A stretch of DNA of 40,607 nucleotides from Gemmatimonadota bacterium (GTDB lineage: Bacteria > Gemmatimonadota > Gemmatimonadetes > Longimicrobiales > Gaopeijiaceae): positions 1-40,607 of the forward strand of contig JAWKQN010000027.1 of the NCBI GenBank assembly GCA_041390125.1, given 5' to 3'. The notes below the pieces were generated by a model. It did no database searches and had not been told where the DNA came from. It saw only the letters and a list, made by a program, of their open reading frames with translations. This document shows positions 1 through 7,485 of this stretch, piece by piece. The number at the start of each line of letters is the position of its first letter. The stretch's first letter is position 1. The position numbers and the translations under genes were made by a program.

Positions 1-1403
1 AGGCACGCAGGGTCATCGACGCGTCGGGCAGCGTCGTCACCCCGGGATTCATCGACAACCACTCGCACGTGCAGCTTTCCATCGCCGACCACCCGCTGTC
101 GGAGAACTTCCTCCGTCAGGGAATCACGACGCTGTCGGCCTCACTGCATTCGGGCGATCAACCCTGGCCGTTGGACACGTTTGCGTCCGGCCTGGAGACC
201 GCCCCCAACCTCGCGTTCTGGGCCGGCCACTCCTGGGTGCGTCGTCAGGTCATGGGACTCGACAACCGCGACCCCACTCCCGACGAGCTGGACGAGATGC
301 GGGAGCTGGTGGCCGAATCGATGCGACAGGGCGCAATGGGGCTGTCCACGGGACTTCTCTACGTTCCCGCCAACTACGCCAGGACGGAGGAGGTCATCGA
401 GCTGGCCAAGGTGGCCTCGCAGTACGGCGGCATCTACGTGAGCCACATGCGCAACGAGGGCTCCGGCCTGCTGGATTCCGTCCGTGAGCTGATCCGCATC
501 GCCGACGAGGCCGACATCCCCGCCCAGATCAACCACCACAAGGCCACGGGCGCCGCACAGTGGGGGTGGAGCGAACGCTCCCTGGCGCTCATCGACTCCG
601 CGAACGCGGCGGGGCTGAAGGTCACGCACGACCTCTATCCCTACGCGGCCAGCAGCACGGGCTCCTCCATCCTCTTCCCGCAGTGGGCTCTGGCCGGAGG
701 CGCCGCCGCCTTCGCCGAGCGGGTCGCCGATCCCGCGACCCGCGATCGCATGGAGGCCGACATGCGCGAGATCTGGATGAAGGACCGCGGAGGAGCCGAC
801 CTGGCCCGCGTGCAGTTTCGCACGCTGCCATCCGATCCCTCCTACGACGGCAGGACGCTGGCCGACTACGCGGAGGATCGTGGCCACGATCGCATGGACC
901 TGGAGGCCGGGATCGATCTGGCGATCGAGCTGCAGCTGGCCGGCGGCTTCAGCGCCATCTATCACGCCATGGACGAGCAGGACGTCATCCGCATCCTGCA
1001 ACACCCGCTGGCCATGATCGAGACGGACGGCGACAACGTCGGGTACGGGGAAGGCTTTCCCCATCCGCGCAGCTATGGCGCATTTCCCCGCGTGCTCGCG
1101 CGCTACGTGCGCGAGCTGGGCGTGATCTCGCTCGAGGAAGCGGTCCGGAAGATGACGTCCATGCCCGCCGACTGGTTGGGGCAGACGGACCGGGGCCGGC
1201 TCGCTCCCGGCATGCTTGCGGACGTGGCGGTGTTCGATCCCGAGACCATCCGAGACCGGGCCACGTACGCCGACCCCCACCAGTACTCATCCGGCATCGA
1301 GCACCTTCTGGTCAACGGGGTTCCCGTGATCCGGGGTGGCGCCCTGACCGGGGAGAAGCCGGGGCGGTGGCTGGAAGGGCCTGCGCGGAAGCCGGTCAGC
1401 TGA
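1..1403 (+). CDS. N-acyl-D-amino-acid deacylase family amidohydrolase (5' end outside window)
   Basis: Zinc-dependent hydrolase of the amidohydrolase superfamily, probably removing the acyl group from N-acyl-D-amino acids. The frame is open from base 3 and shows the metal-binding start of the barrel, TPGFIDNHSHV, before the first possible internal start (GTG at 69), so the true start lies outside the window. Further family signatures are the YVSHMRNEG segment, INHHKATG with the second histidine ligand region, and IETDGDNV near the C-terminus, which carries the catalytic aspartate. About 466 residues are visible; the family usually has 480-550, so only a short N-terminal piece is missing. It converges on the TonB-like gene after a 39-base gap. 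The exact substrate is not shown by the sequence. Confidence 0.9.
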   Translation, partial: ARRVIDASGSVVTPGFIDNHSHVQLSIADHPLSENFLRQGITTLSASLHSGDQPWPLDTFASGLETAPNLAFWAGHSWVRRQVMGLDNRDPTPDELDEMRELVAESMRQGAMGLSTGLLYVPANYARTEEVIELAKVASQYGGIYVSHMRNEGSGLLDSVRELIRIADEADIPAQINHHKATGAAQWGWSERSLALIDSANAAGLKVTHDLYPYAASSTGSSILFPQWALAGGAAAFAERVADPATRDRMEADMREIWMKDRGGADLARVQFRTLPSDPSYDGRTLADYAEDRGHDRMDLEAGIDLAIELQLAGGFSAIYHAMDEQDVIRILQHPLAMIETDGDNVGYGEGFPHPRSYGAFPRVLARYVRELGVISLEEAVRKMTSMPADWLGQTDRGRLAPGMLADVAVFDPETIRDRATYADPHQYSSGIEHLLVNGVPVIRGGALTGEKPGRWLEGPARKPVS

Positions 1404-1442
1404 GCGGCGCAGGGGTCCTGGCGAACGGCGTTGCGTGCTTCC

Positions 1443-2111
1443 CTACATGCTGATCGTGTACGGGAACCACGCCGCCACCGCCTCCCCGCCCTTGGTGGCA
1501 GGCCGGAACACCCATTCGGCGGCTTCGCGGATCAGGCGCTCGTTGAAGGAGCGCGACGGGGTGGGCGGATTGAGGCGCGTGGAGTCCGCCACCACGCGGC
1601 CGTCCACGCCCACGAAGACCCAGACCTCCACCTGCCGGCCCTTCAAGTCGCGGCTCGAGGGCGGTAGGATCATGCCCCGGGGGGAGGGCGGCACCAGCCG
1701 GAAGGTGCCCTCCTCGTCCGTGCCGCCATCGCCCTTGCCCTGGCCGTTCTCCAGGCCGGGGCCCTGGAGGTCGCCGGGGGCGTTGCCCAGGGCGGCGCCC
1801 GCGTCCACCCGGACCTCGGTGTCGATCTCGATCGGCTCGACGTCCTCGAGGGTGGGGAGCGGCACCGGGGGCGGGGTGATGGGCACCGTGGGCGGCGCCT
1901 GGACGTTCAGCGCCTGCATGCCTCCGGCGGCGGCCCGGTTGTCACCGGCCCGAGGGCCGGCCGCCGCGAATGGAGACGTCGGGATCGGGGTATGACGCCA
2001 GAACAGGAAGATCAGGGCGTGGAAGACGAGGGACGCGTAGAGCGCCCGTCGCCAGACCTTGTCCTGATCGCGGCGCCGATCCTTGACGCTGGACGAGTTC
2101 GTGGACCTCAT
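1443..2111 (-). CDS. TonB-like energy transducer protein
   Basis: Inner-membrane-anchored periplasmic protein of the TonB C-terminal family, expected to pass proton-motive energy to outer-membrane receptors. A short basic cytoplasmic head (KDRRRDQDKVWRR) is followed by one transmembrane helix (about residues 23-39, ASLVFHALIFLFW), a Pro/Gly/Ala-rich linker, and a C-terminal domain with the typical pattern VFVGVDGRVVADSTRL and later FNERLIREAAEWVFRPAT. I chose the ATG at 2111; a GTG at 2159 is also open but would overlap the ctaB start. It is divergent from ctaB with only about 40 bases between starts. A TonB-dependent receptor lies far away at 25164; no ExbB/ExbD pair is adjacent. Function as a real TonB is inferred from architecture. 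Confidence 0.82.
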   Translation of the reverse strand: MRSTNSSSVKDRRRDQDKVWRRALYASLVFHALIFLFWRHTPIPTSPFAAAGPRAGDNRAAAGGMQALNVQAPPTVPITPPPVPLPTLEDVEPIEIDTEVRVDAGAALGNAPGDLQGPGLENGQGKGDGGTDEEGTFRLVPPSPRGMILPPSSRDLKGRQVEVWVFVGVDGRVVADSTRLNPPTPSRSFNERLIREAAEWVFRPATKGGEAVAAWFPYTISM

Positions 2112-2151
2112 ACCCGGTAGTACTGAGGCCCCTCCGAAGAGGTTTCGCCGT

Positions 2152-3081
2152 TTGACCACCGTGGCCCGACCCCCCGAGCGCCCCCGGGCGCCCGCTGCCG
2201 CCCCGCGGCAGGGGGGACGCGCACATGCGTACTACGAGCTGACCAAGCCCACGATCGCCCTGTACGTGGTCATCGTGGCCGCGGCGGCCTGGTACCTGGC
2301 CCAGGGCAGTGCGGGCCTTTCGTTGGGGCCGTTGGCCGTCCTGGCCGCGGGCCTGCTGGTCGCCACCGGCGGCGTGCTCGCCCTCAACCAGTACCTGGAG
2401 CGCGCTCCGGACGCGCTGATGCGCCGAACGCGGTCGCGCCCGCTGCCATCGGGCCGGGTGGCCCCCGGGGCGGCGCTCGCCTTCGCGCTGCTGCTGATCG
2501 CCACCGGCACGGCCGTCCTGTGGGTGGGGCTGGGCTGGCTGCCGGCCGTGCTGACCCTGACCGCCGGGACCGCCTACAACTTCGTCTACACGCCGCTCAA
2601 GCCCCGCACCTATGTCGCCACCCTGGTGGGCGCCTTCCCGGGCGCCGTGCCGGCCCTGGTGGGCTGGAGCGCCGCCACCGGCTCGCTGTCGCCCGGCGCC
2701 TGGGTGCTGTTCGGCATCGCCTACTTCTGGCAGATGCCCCACGTCCTCGGCCTGGCCTGGGTGCTCCGGGAGGACTACCGGGCCGCGGGCTTCCTGCTGA
2801 CGCCCCCCGCCGATCCCGGCGGCAAGGTCATCGGGCTCCACATGGTGGCCCATGCGGCCATCCTGCTGCCCGTGAGCCTGCTGCCCTCCCTGTTCGGGCT
2901 GACCGGCTCCCTCTACGCGGTGGGCGCCCTGGGCCTGGGGATCTGGCTCATCTGGCTCTGCGTGCGCGCCTGGCGGGGCATGAGCACCGCGCGGGCCCGC
3001 TCGGTCTTCCTGGGCTCTCTGCTCTATCAGCCCCTGCTGCTCGGTCTGATGCTCCTGGACGTGGCGGCGCTGGGGCGGTGA
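2152..3081 (+). CDS. ctaB: Protoheme IX farnesyltransferase (heme O synthase)
   Basis: Integral membrane UbiA-family prenyltransferase that adds a farnesyl group to heme b to make heme O for terminal oxidases. Visible signatures are the first aspartate-rich region NQYLERAPDALMRRT (about residues 79-93), then YNFVYTPLKPRT (about 142) and YFWQMPHVLGLAW, all typical of CtaB. Seven or more hydrophobic helices are apparent. The frame is open from 2083, but TTG at 2152 is preceded by AAGAGG at 2137-2142 and gives 309 residues, close to the family norm; GTG at 2161 is an alternative. The N-terminus has a Pro/Arg-rich tail of about 20 residues before the first helix. Its stop overlaps the next start (GTGA), so the two genes are probably co-translated. 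Confidence 0.92.
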   Translation: MTTVARPPERPRAPAAAPRQGGRAHAYYELTKPTIALYVVIVAAAAWYLAQGSAGLSLGPLAVLAAGLLVATGGVLALNQYLERAPDALMRRTRSRPLPSGRVAPGAALAFALLLIATGTAVLWVGLGWLPAVLTLTAGTAYNFVYTPLKPRTYVATLVGAFPGAVPALVGWSAATGSLSPGAWVLFGIAYFWQMPHVLGLAWVLREDYRAAGFLLTPPADPGGKVIGLHMVAHAAILLPVSLLPSLFGLTGSLYAVGALGLGIWLIWLCVRAWRGMSTARARSVFLGSLLYQPLLLGLMLLDVAALGR

Positions 3082-4295
3082 GGCCCGGCGTCCGATCCTC
3101 GCGGGCGGGCCTCGGCTCCGCCGCCGCCCTGAGGCTCCGGGTCCGGGCAGCGCTGCTCGCATTGGTCGTGGCTCCCCTCCTTCCCGGCTCGCTCATGGCC
3201 CAGACGTCCGAGCGCCCCCGGGCGCGCGACCTCGGCATCACGGTCGGCATCTTCCCCACCGGGGCCGCCAACGCCATCACGGACGTCCAGGGCGTCCTGG
3301 TGGGGCAGACCACCGTCACGGACGGCAGCCGGGTCAACACCGGCGTGACGGCCATCCGGCCCCATCCGGGCAACGTGTACTTCGACCGCGTGCCGGCCGC
3401 GATGGTCGTGGGCAACGGGTACGGCAAGCTGATCGGGGTGACCCAGGTGCGGGAGCTGGGCGAGCTGGAGACGCCGATCCTGCTGACGTGCACGCTGTGC
3501 GTCTGGAAGGCGGCCGACGCCATGGTGGAATGGGCCTTGGCCCTGCCCGGCATGGAGAACGTGCGCTCGCTCAACGCGGTCGTGGGCGAGACCAACGACG
3601 GCGGCCTGAACGACATCCGCGCCCGCCCGATCGAGCCCCGGCACGTGGTGGACGCCCTGGAGGGCGCCACGTCCGGTCCGGTGGAGGAAGGGTCCGTGGG
3701 CGCCGGGCGAGGCACCCGCGCGTTCGGGTGGAAGGGCGGGATCGGCACCAGCAGCCGGGTGCTGCCGGACGCGCTGGGCGGATGGACCGTCGGCGTGCTG
3801 GTGCAATCCAACTTCGGCGGCATCCTCACCATGGCGGGCGCGCCGGTCGGGCAGGCGCTGGGGCGCTACTCCTTCCAGAACGCCGTGGAGGGCCGTGGGC
3901 CCTCGCCCGACGACGCGGGGGACGGTTCCATCATGATGGTGGTGGCCACCGACGCGCCGCTCTCCGCCCGCAACCTGGAGCGGCTGGCCCGGCGCGCGCT
4001 GATGGGCCTGGCGCGCACGGGGTCCTTCGCCGGGAACGGGTCGGGCGACTACGTCATCGCCTTCTCCACGGCCGGATCCGTGCGGCGCGATCCGCGGGAG
4101 TCCGTGCAGACCGTCGAGGATCTGGCCAACGAGCCCATGTCGGCGCTGTTCGAGGGCGTGGTGGAGGCCACCGAGGAAGCCATCTACAACTCGCTGCTCA
4201 AGGCCACCACCGTGGAGGGCCAGGGCAGCGTGGCGGATGCGCTCCCGATCGACGAGACCGTCGAGGTGCTGCGGCGCTACGGGGTGATCCGCTAG
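3078..4295 (+). CDS. P1 family (DmpA-type) aminopeptidase, exported
   Basis: Self-processing N-terminal-nucleophile hydrolase of the peptidase S58/DmpA family, which releases N-terminal residues from peptides or D-amino acid amides and esters. The N-terminus is a signal peptide (hydrophobic stretch ALLALVVAPLLPGSLMA), placing the enzyme in the periplasm or outside. The autocleavage and nucleophile site is seen as GDGSIMMVVATDAPL, with Gly283-Ser284 as the expected cut and new N-terminal serine. Family motifs GVTAIRPHPGN, VVGETNDGGLND and FAGNGSGDYVIAFSTA are present. GTG at 3078 overlaps the ctaB stop by four bases. Length of 405 residues is normal allowing for the leader. The pairing with a D-aminoacylase two genes upstream hints at D-amino-acid peptide scavenging, which is inference only. 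Confidence 0.9.
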   Translation: MRPGVRSSRAGLGSAAALRLRVRAALLALVVAPLLPGSLMAQTSERPRARDLGITVGIFPTGAANAITDVQGVLVGQTTVTDGSRVNTGVTAIRPHPGNVYFDRVPAAMVVGNGYGKLIGVTQVRELGELETPILLTCTLCVWKAADAMVEWALALPGMENVRSLNAVVGETNDGGLNDIRARPIEPRHVVDALEGATSGPVEEGSVGAGRGTRAFGWKGGIGTSSRVLPDALGGWTVGVLVQSNFGGILTMAGAPVGQALGRYSFQNAVEGRGPSPDDAGDGSIMMVVATDAPLSARNLERLARRALMGLARTGSFAGNGSGDYVIAFSTAGSVRRDPRESVQTVEDLANEPMSALFEGVVEATEEAIYNSLLKATTVEGQGSVADALPIDETVEVLRRYGVIR

Positions 4296-4343
4296 CTGTG
4301 ACGACCGGGGACGTTGCTACGTAGAACACCGCAGTGTGAGCCC

Positions 4344-4388
4344 TTCGATCCTGCTCGAAAACGGCGATGCTGATCTCAAGAGATCGAA
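4344..4388 (+). promoter_or_regulatory. Nested inverted repeats in the leader of the small repeat protein
   Basis: TTCGATC (4344-4350) is matched exactly by GATCGAA (4382-4388), and inside it GATCTC-AA-GAGATC (4372-4385) is a second perfect inverted repeat. The two cannot fully form together because they share bases 4382-4385. They end four bases before the ATG at 4392. An operator or a leader RNA fold is possible; no clear promoter boxes or ribosome-binding site are visible here. Confidence 0.35.
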
Positions 4389-4391
4389 CCC

Positions 4392-4796
4392 ATGTCGAGC
4401 CGTGCCCACGATGCCCCGGCCATCCCGATGGGTACTAACGCCGAGGTGGCTGCCCGTCTCTTGGAAGAGGCGGCCGGATTCTTCAGCACGCTGGCCGAGA
4501 AGAATGAACCCTTGCGTAGCGAGCTCGGCGAGAACGCCTCGGTCTTCCGCCAGATGGGCAGACTCCTCCAGGCTGAGCCGCTGGGCCAGAGCGAGGGACG
4601 CACGCATGGTGCACTCGCTGGCAAACTGCTGGAGGATGCGGCCACGTTCTTTCGCACGCTGGCCAGCGCGCAGCCTGCCATAGACCGGCAGCTGCGAGAG
4701 AACGCCGAGATCTATGCGTACGTTGGACGGATGGTGGCCGCCGACCCCTCCGGCCCGCTTGGCTCGTTGGACCCACGCGGCGTCATGGGGGACTAG
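4392..4796 (+). CDS. Small protein of unknown function with two tandem copies of a 46-residue module
   Basis: Not a family I can name. The 134-residue product has no signal peptide or membrane segment and looks helical and acidic. Residues 20-65 and 76-121 are clear copies of each other: both run A-x-x-LLE-(E/D)-AA-x-FF-x-TLA, then L-x-ENA, then GR, then A-(E/D)-P-x-G, with about 20 of 46 positions identical. This internal duplication at the protein level is the main reason to take the frame as real over the overlapping minus-strand ORF. No clear ribosome-binding site precedes ATG 4392; ATG 4428 (Met13) is an alternative start. Third-position G+C looks lower (roughly three quarters) than in most neighbours, which may point to a different origin. 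A repeat-bearing gene-free stretch follows. Confidence 0.6.
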   Translation: MSSRAHDAPAIPMGTNAEVAARLLEEAAGFFSTLAEKNEPLRSELGENASVFRQMGRLLQAEPLGQSEGRTHGALAGKLLEDAATFFRTLASAQPAIDRQLRENAEIYAYVGRMVAADPSGPLGSLDPRGVMGD

Positions 4797-5232
4797 CTCG
4801 GGCCCGGCGTGGTAGGCCACATCCGGGGGGCGCAACGACCCGGACCTCACCGACGCCACAGCCTACGTCTGGAGCCTGTCGAACGGACGACACCCTCCGG
4901 GCTGAAGCGCGCACCCAGTCTGGACGCGCCGGGCTCCCCACTCCGCCCCGGCGTTCCCGCGGGGACGTCCGGGCGGTTGGATGTGGGTCGCAGCTGGTGG
5001 ACCACCGGGCCAAGCGTGTGAGGCCCGCCCCCGCGTTTCCGCTGAAACGTCCGCGCGCTCGCATCTGGATCCGGGCAGGCCGGCCGAGTGGGCCAAGCGT
5101 CTGAGGCCCGCCCCGCGTTTCCGCTGAAACGTCCGGGCGGTCGCATGCTCCCGTGGGCGCCCGGTCGCGGGGTGCCGGTCCGCTCCCTATGCTGTACGGG
5201 CGTCCACCGCCCGACCGCCTCCGGAGGCCCGC
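4797..5232. other. Gene-free stretch of 436 bases
   Basis: No convincing gene. It holds the hairpin-bearing repeats listed separately and the leader of the S9 peptidase gene, including the ribosome-binding site GGAGG at 5223-5227. Several short ORFs cross it in all frames but none shows a protein motif or a credible start. Confidence 0.6.
4944..5146 (+). repeat. Two near-identical 57/58-base repeats plus one diverged copy, each with a small hairpin
   Basis: Copy 1 (5007-5064) and copy 2 (5090-5146) begin GGGCCAAGCGT and end with TCGCAT, differing at only a few positions, one of them a missing C. The core holds CGTTTC-CGCT-GAAACG, a perfect 6-bp stem with a 4-base loop. A diverged third copy at about 4944-4982 has CGTTCC-CGCG-GGGACG at the same place: the bases changed but the stem can still pair. 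No protein frame explains the repetition. They resemble REP-type intergenic elements. Confidence 0.65.
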
Positions 5233-7371
5233 ATGTCCGTCCGGCGCACCGCCACACCCGCTCTGCTGTCCCTCGCGCTGCTCGCGCTCCTCGCGCCCTC
5301 ACCCCTCCGCGCCCAGGGCTTCTCCGTCGACGATATCCTGAGCCCGCCCTTCCCGGTGGAGCTGGTGTCCGCGAAGGCCGCCGACCGCATCGCGTGGATC
5401 GAGTACGAGCGCGGCCTGCGCAACGTCTTCACGGCCGCCGCTCCCGATTTCACACCGATGCGGCTCACGGACTACCCGGACGACGACGGGCACGACCTCA
5501 CCACGCTGCGCATCTCGGACGACGGCACCGTCGTGACGTTCATCCGCGGACATACGCCCAACCGCGAGGGTTGGATCGCGAATCCGGCCAGCGATCCGCT
5601 GGGCGCCGAGCGCGCCATCTGGGCGGTCTCCACATCCGGCGGCACGCGCGCCTGGCGCGTGGTGGAGGGCTGGAACCTGGCGCTGTCGCCCGATGGCCGT
5701 TGGGTCGCGTATGCGAAGGACGGCGCCGTCTATCGCGCGCCGGTCAATCCCGGGCTGGGCAGCCCTCAGCTCCGGGACGAGGAGCCACCGCTGTTCCGGG
5801 TGTTCGGCACGCAGGAGGATCCGGTCTGGTCCCCGGACTCGAAGCGGATCGCCTTCGTCAGCGAGCGCGGCGATCACAGCTATATCGGCGTCTACGACGT
5901 GGACGCGCCGCGCATCACGTACCTCGCGCCCGGCGTCGATCGCGACACGAGCCCGGTCTGGTCCCCCGACGGCAGCCGGATCGCCTTCATCCGCAGGCCC
6001 GGTCTCCCCTTCGGCGCCGGCCAGGACGTCTCCGACGCGCGGGCCGCGCAGCTTCCGGACGGCCTGCTTGAGTCCCGCTTCGCCGGTGGGTACGACTGGT
6101 CCCTGTGGGTCGCCGACGTGGCCACCGGCGAAGGTCGGGAGATCTTCCACAACGCGCCCGGCGACTCGCTGCTCTCCGAGGTGCGCGAGATCCTCTGGGC
6201 CGGCGACCACATCCTCTTCCAGGCCGAGCCCGACGGGTGGCGTCACTACTGGTCGGTGCCCGCGGACCGCGTCTCCAGCGAGGCACGGCTGCTCACGCCG
6301 GGCGACGGCATCGCCGAGCAGATCGGGCTGTCGGCGGACGGGCGCACGCTGTTCTACGCCACCAACGTGGACGACCTGCACCGGCGGCACCTGTGGAAGG
6401 TGCCGACGGCGGGCGGGCGCGCCGAACAGCTCACCCGCGGGTCGAGCGTGGAGACGTATCCGGCCGTGCTGGCGTCCGGCCGGCAGGTGGCGGTGCTCGC
6501 GGGTGGACCGCAGCGGCCGCTGTCGGTGGCGCTGGTGCCGGCGAGCGGCGGCGAGCCCCGGTTCGTGACGACGCTCCCGGACCGCTTTCCGCTGACGCGG
6601 CACGTGGAGCCCGAGAACGTGACGCTCGAGGCCGCCGACGGCTTCGAGTTCCACAACCAGGTCTTCCTGCCACCGGACCTGAAGCCGGGGGAGAAGCGCC
6701 CGGCGCTCCTGTTCATCCACGGCGGCTCGCGCCGGCAGATGCTGCTCGGCTACCACTACATGCACTTCTACCACATGGCCTACGCGATGAACCAGTACTT
6801 CGCGAACAAGGGCTATGTGGTGGTCTCGGTGAACTACCGGAGCGGCATCGGCTACGGCCGCGCCTTCCGCAACGCACCGGGACGCCGGAACGAAGGCAAC
6901 TACGAATACCGCGACATCGAGGCCGTCGGCCGCTGGCTGCAGCAGCGGCCGGACGTGGACGTGGAGCGCATCGGCGTGTGGGGTCTCTCCTACGGCGGCA
7001 TCCTCACCGCGCAGGCGCTCGCCCGGAACTCCGACATCTTCAAGGCCGGCGTGGACATGGCCGGCGTGCACTACTACGGGTCGCTGGATCCCGAGAGCGT
7101 GGCCTGGCAGGCGTCGTCCGTCTCCGAGATCGAGAACTGGCGCTCACCCGTGTTGCTCATGCACGGCGACGACGACCGCAACGTGGACTTCTCCCAGACG
7201 GTGGGCCTGGTGCAGCTCCTCCGCGCCCACGGTGTCCCGCACGAGCTGATCGTCTTCCCGGACGACGTGCACGACTCGCTGCTGTACCACCGCTGGATCC
7301 AGGCTTTCACGGCCACGGAGGACTTCTTCGAGCGGGCCCTGATCCGGAAGGAGCTCGCGGCACGCCCGTGA
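5233..7371 (+). CDS. S9 family prolyl-oligopeptidase-like serine peptidase, exported
   Basis: Secreted serine peptidase of the prolyl oligopeptidase/DPP-IV clan. A signal peptide (about residues 1-28, ending PLRAQ) leads into a beta-propeller of WD40-like PD40 repeats, seen as LSPDGRWVAYA, VWSPDSKRIAFVSE and VWSPDGSRIAFIR, covering about residues 60-430. The alpha/beta hydrolase domain follows from about 450. The catalytic serine is Ser586 in WGLSYGG, the acid is probably Asp648 in HGDDDRNVDF, and the histidine is His680 in DDVHDSLLYH. GGAGG lies five bases before the ATG. Length of 712 residues fits the family. It converges with serA. These enzymes often clip Xaa-Pro or Xaa-Ala dipeptides, but specificity cannot be read here. 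Confidence 0.93.
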   Translation: MSVRRTATPALLSLALLALLAPSPLRAQGFSVDDILSPPFPVELVSAKAADRIAWIEYERGLRNVFTAAAPDFTPMRLTDYPDDDGHDLTTLRISDDGTVVTFIRGHTPNREGWIANPASDPLGAERAIWAVSTSGGTRAWRVVEGWNLALSPDGRWVAYAKDGAVYRAPVNPGLGSPQLRDEEPPLFRVFGTQEDPVWSPDSKRIAFVSERGDHSYIGVYDVDAPRITYLAPGVDRDTSPVWSPDGSRIAFIRRPGLPFGAGQDVSDARAAQLPDGLLESRFAGGYDWSLWVADVATGEGREIFHNAPGDSLLSEVREILWAGDHILFQAEPDGWRHYWSVPADRVSSEARLLTPGDGIAEQIGLSADGRTLFYATNVDDLHRRHLWKVPTAGGRAEQLTRGSSVETYPAVLASGRQVAVLAGGPQRPLSVALVPASGGEPRFVTTLPDRFPLTRHVEPENVTLEAADGFEFHNQVFLPPDLKPGEKRPALLFIHGGSRRQMLLGYHYMHFYHMAYAMNQYFANKGYVVVSVNYRSGIGYGRAFRNAPGRRNEGNYEYRDIEAVGRWLQQRPDVDVERIGVWGLSYGGILTAQALARNSDIFKAGVDMAGVHYYGSLDPESVAWQASSVSEIENWRSPVLLMHGDDDRNVDFSQTVGLVQLLRAHGVPHELIVFPDDVHDSLLYHRWIQAFTATEDFFERALIRKELAARP

Positions 7372-7425
7372 CCCGAGGGTGCGTCCCGGGGCGAGGAGCA
7401 GGCGCCCTCAGGATGCCCGATCGGG

Positions 7426-7456
7426 GGGCGGCTGCACGGGCGCCGCTGCGCCGCCC
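7426..7456. terminator. Weak hairpin between convergent genes
   Basis: GGGCGGC (7426-7432) pairs with GCCGCCC (7450-7456) across a 17-base loop, in the 114-base gap between the convergent S9 peptidase gene and serA. There is no T-run on either side, so termination is only suggested by position. Confidence 0.35.
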
Positions 7457-7485
7457 ACCCCACGCACCCCGGATCGGCAGCCTCC

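Noticed and set aside
4317..4859. Minus-strand ORF of 180 codons over the small repeat protein
   Set aside because: No motif or credible start; the plus-strand frame shows a clean protein-level duplication with conserved hydrophobic positions.
5007..5146. Repeats considered as a CRISPR array
   Set aside because: Only two good copies, 57/58 bases long with a 25-base gap, and no cas genes; the repeat form does not match CRISPR.
5299..7071. Minus-strand ORF of 590 codons opposite the S9 peptidase
   Set aside because: Antisense shadow without motifs; the plus strand has the complete catalytic triad and a signal peptide.
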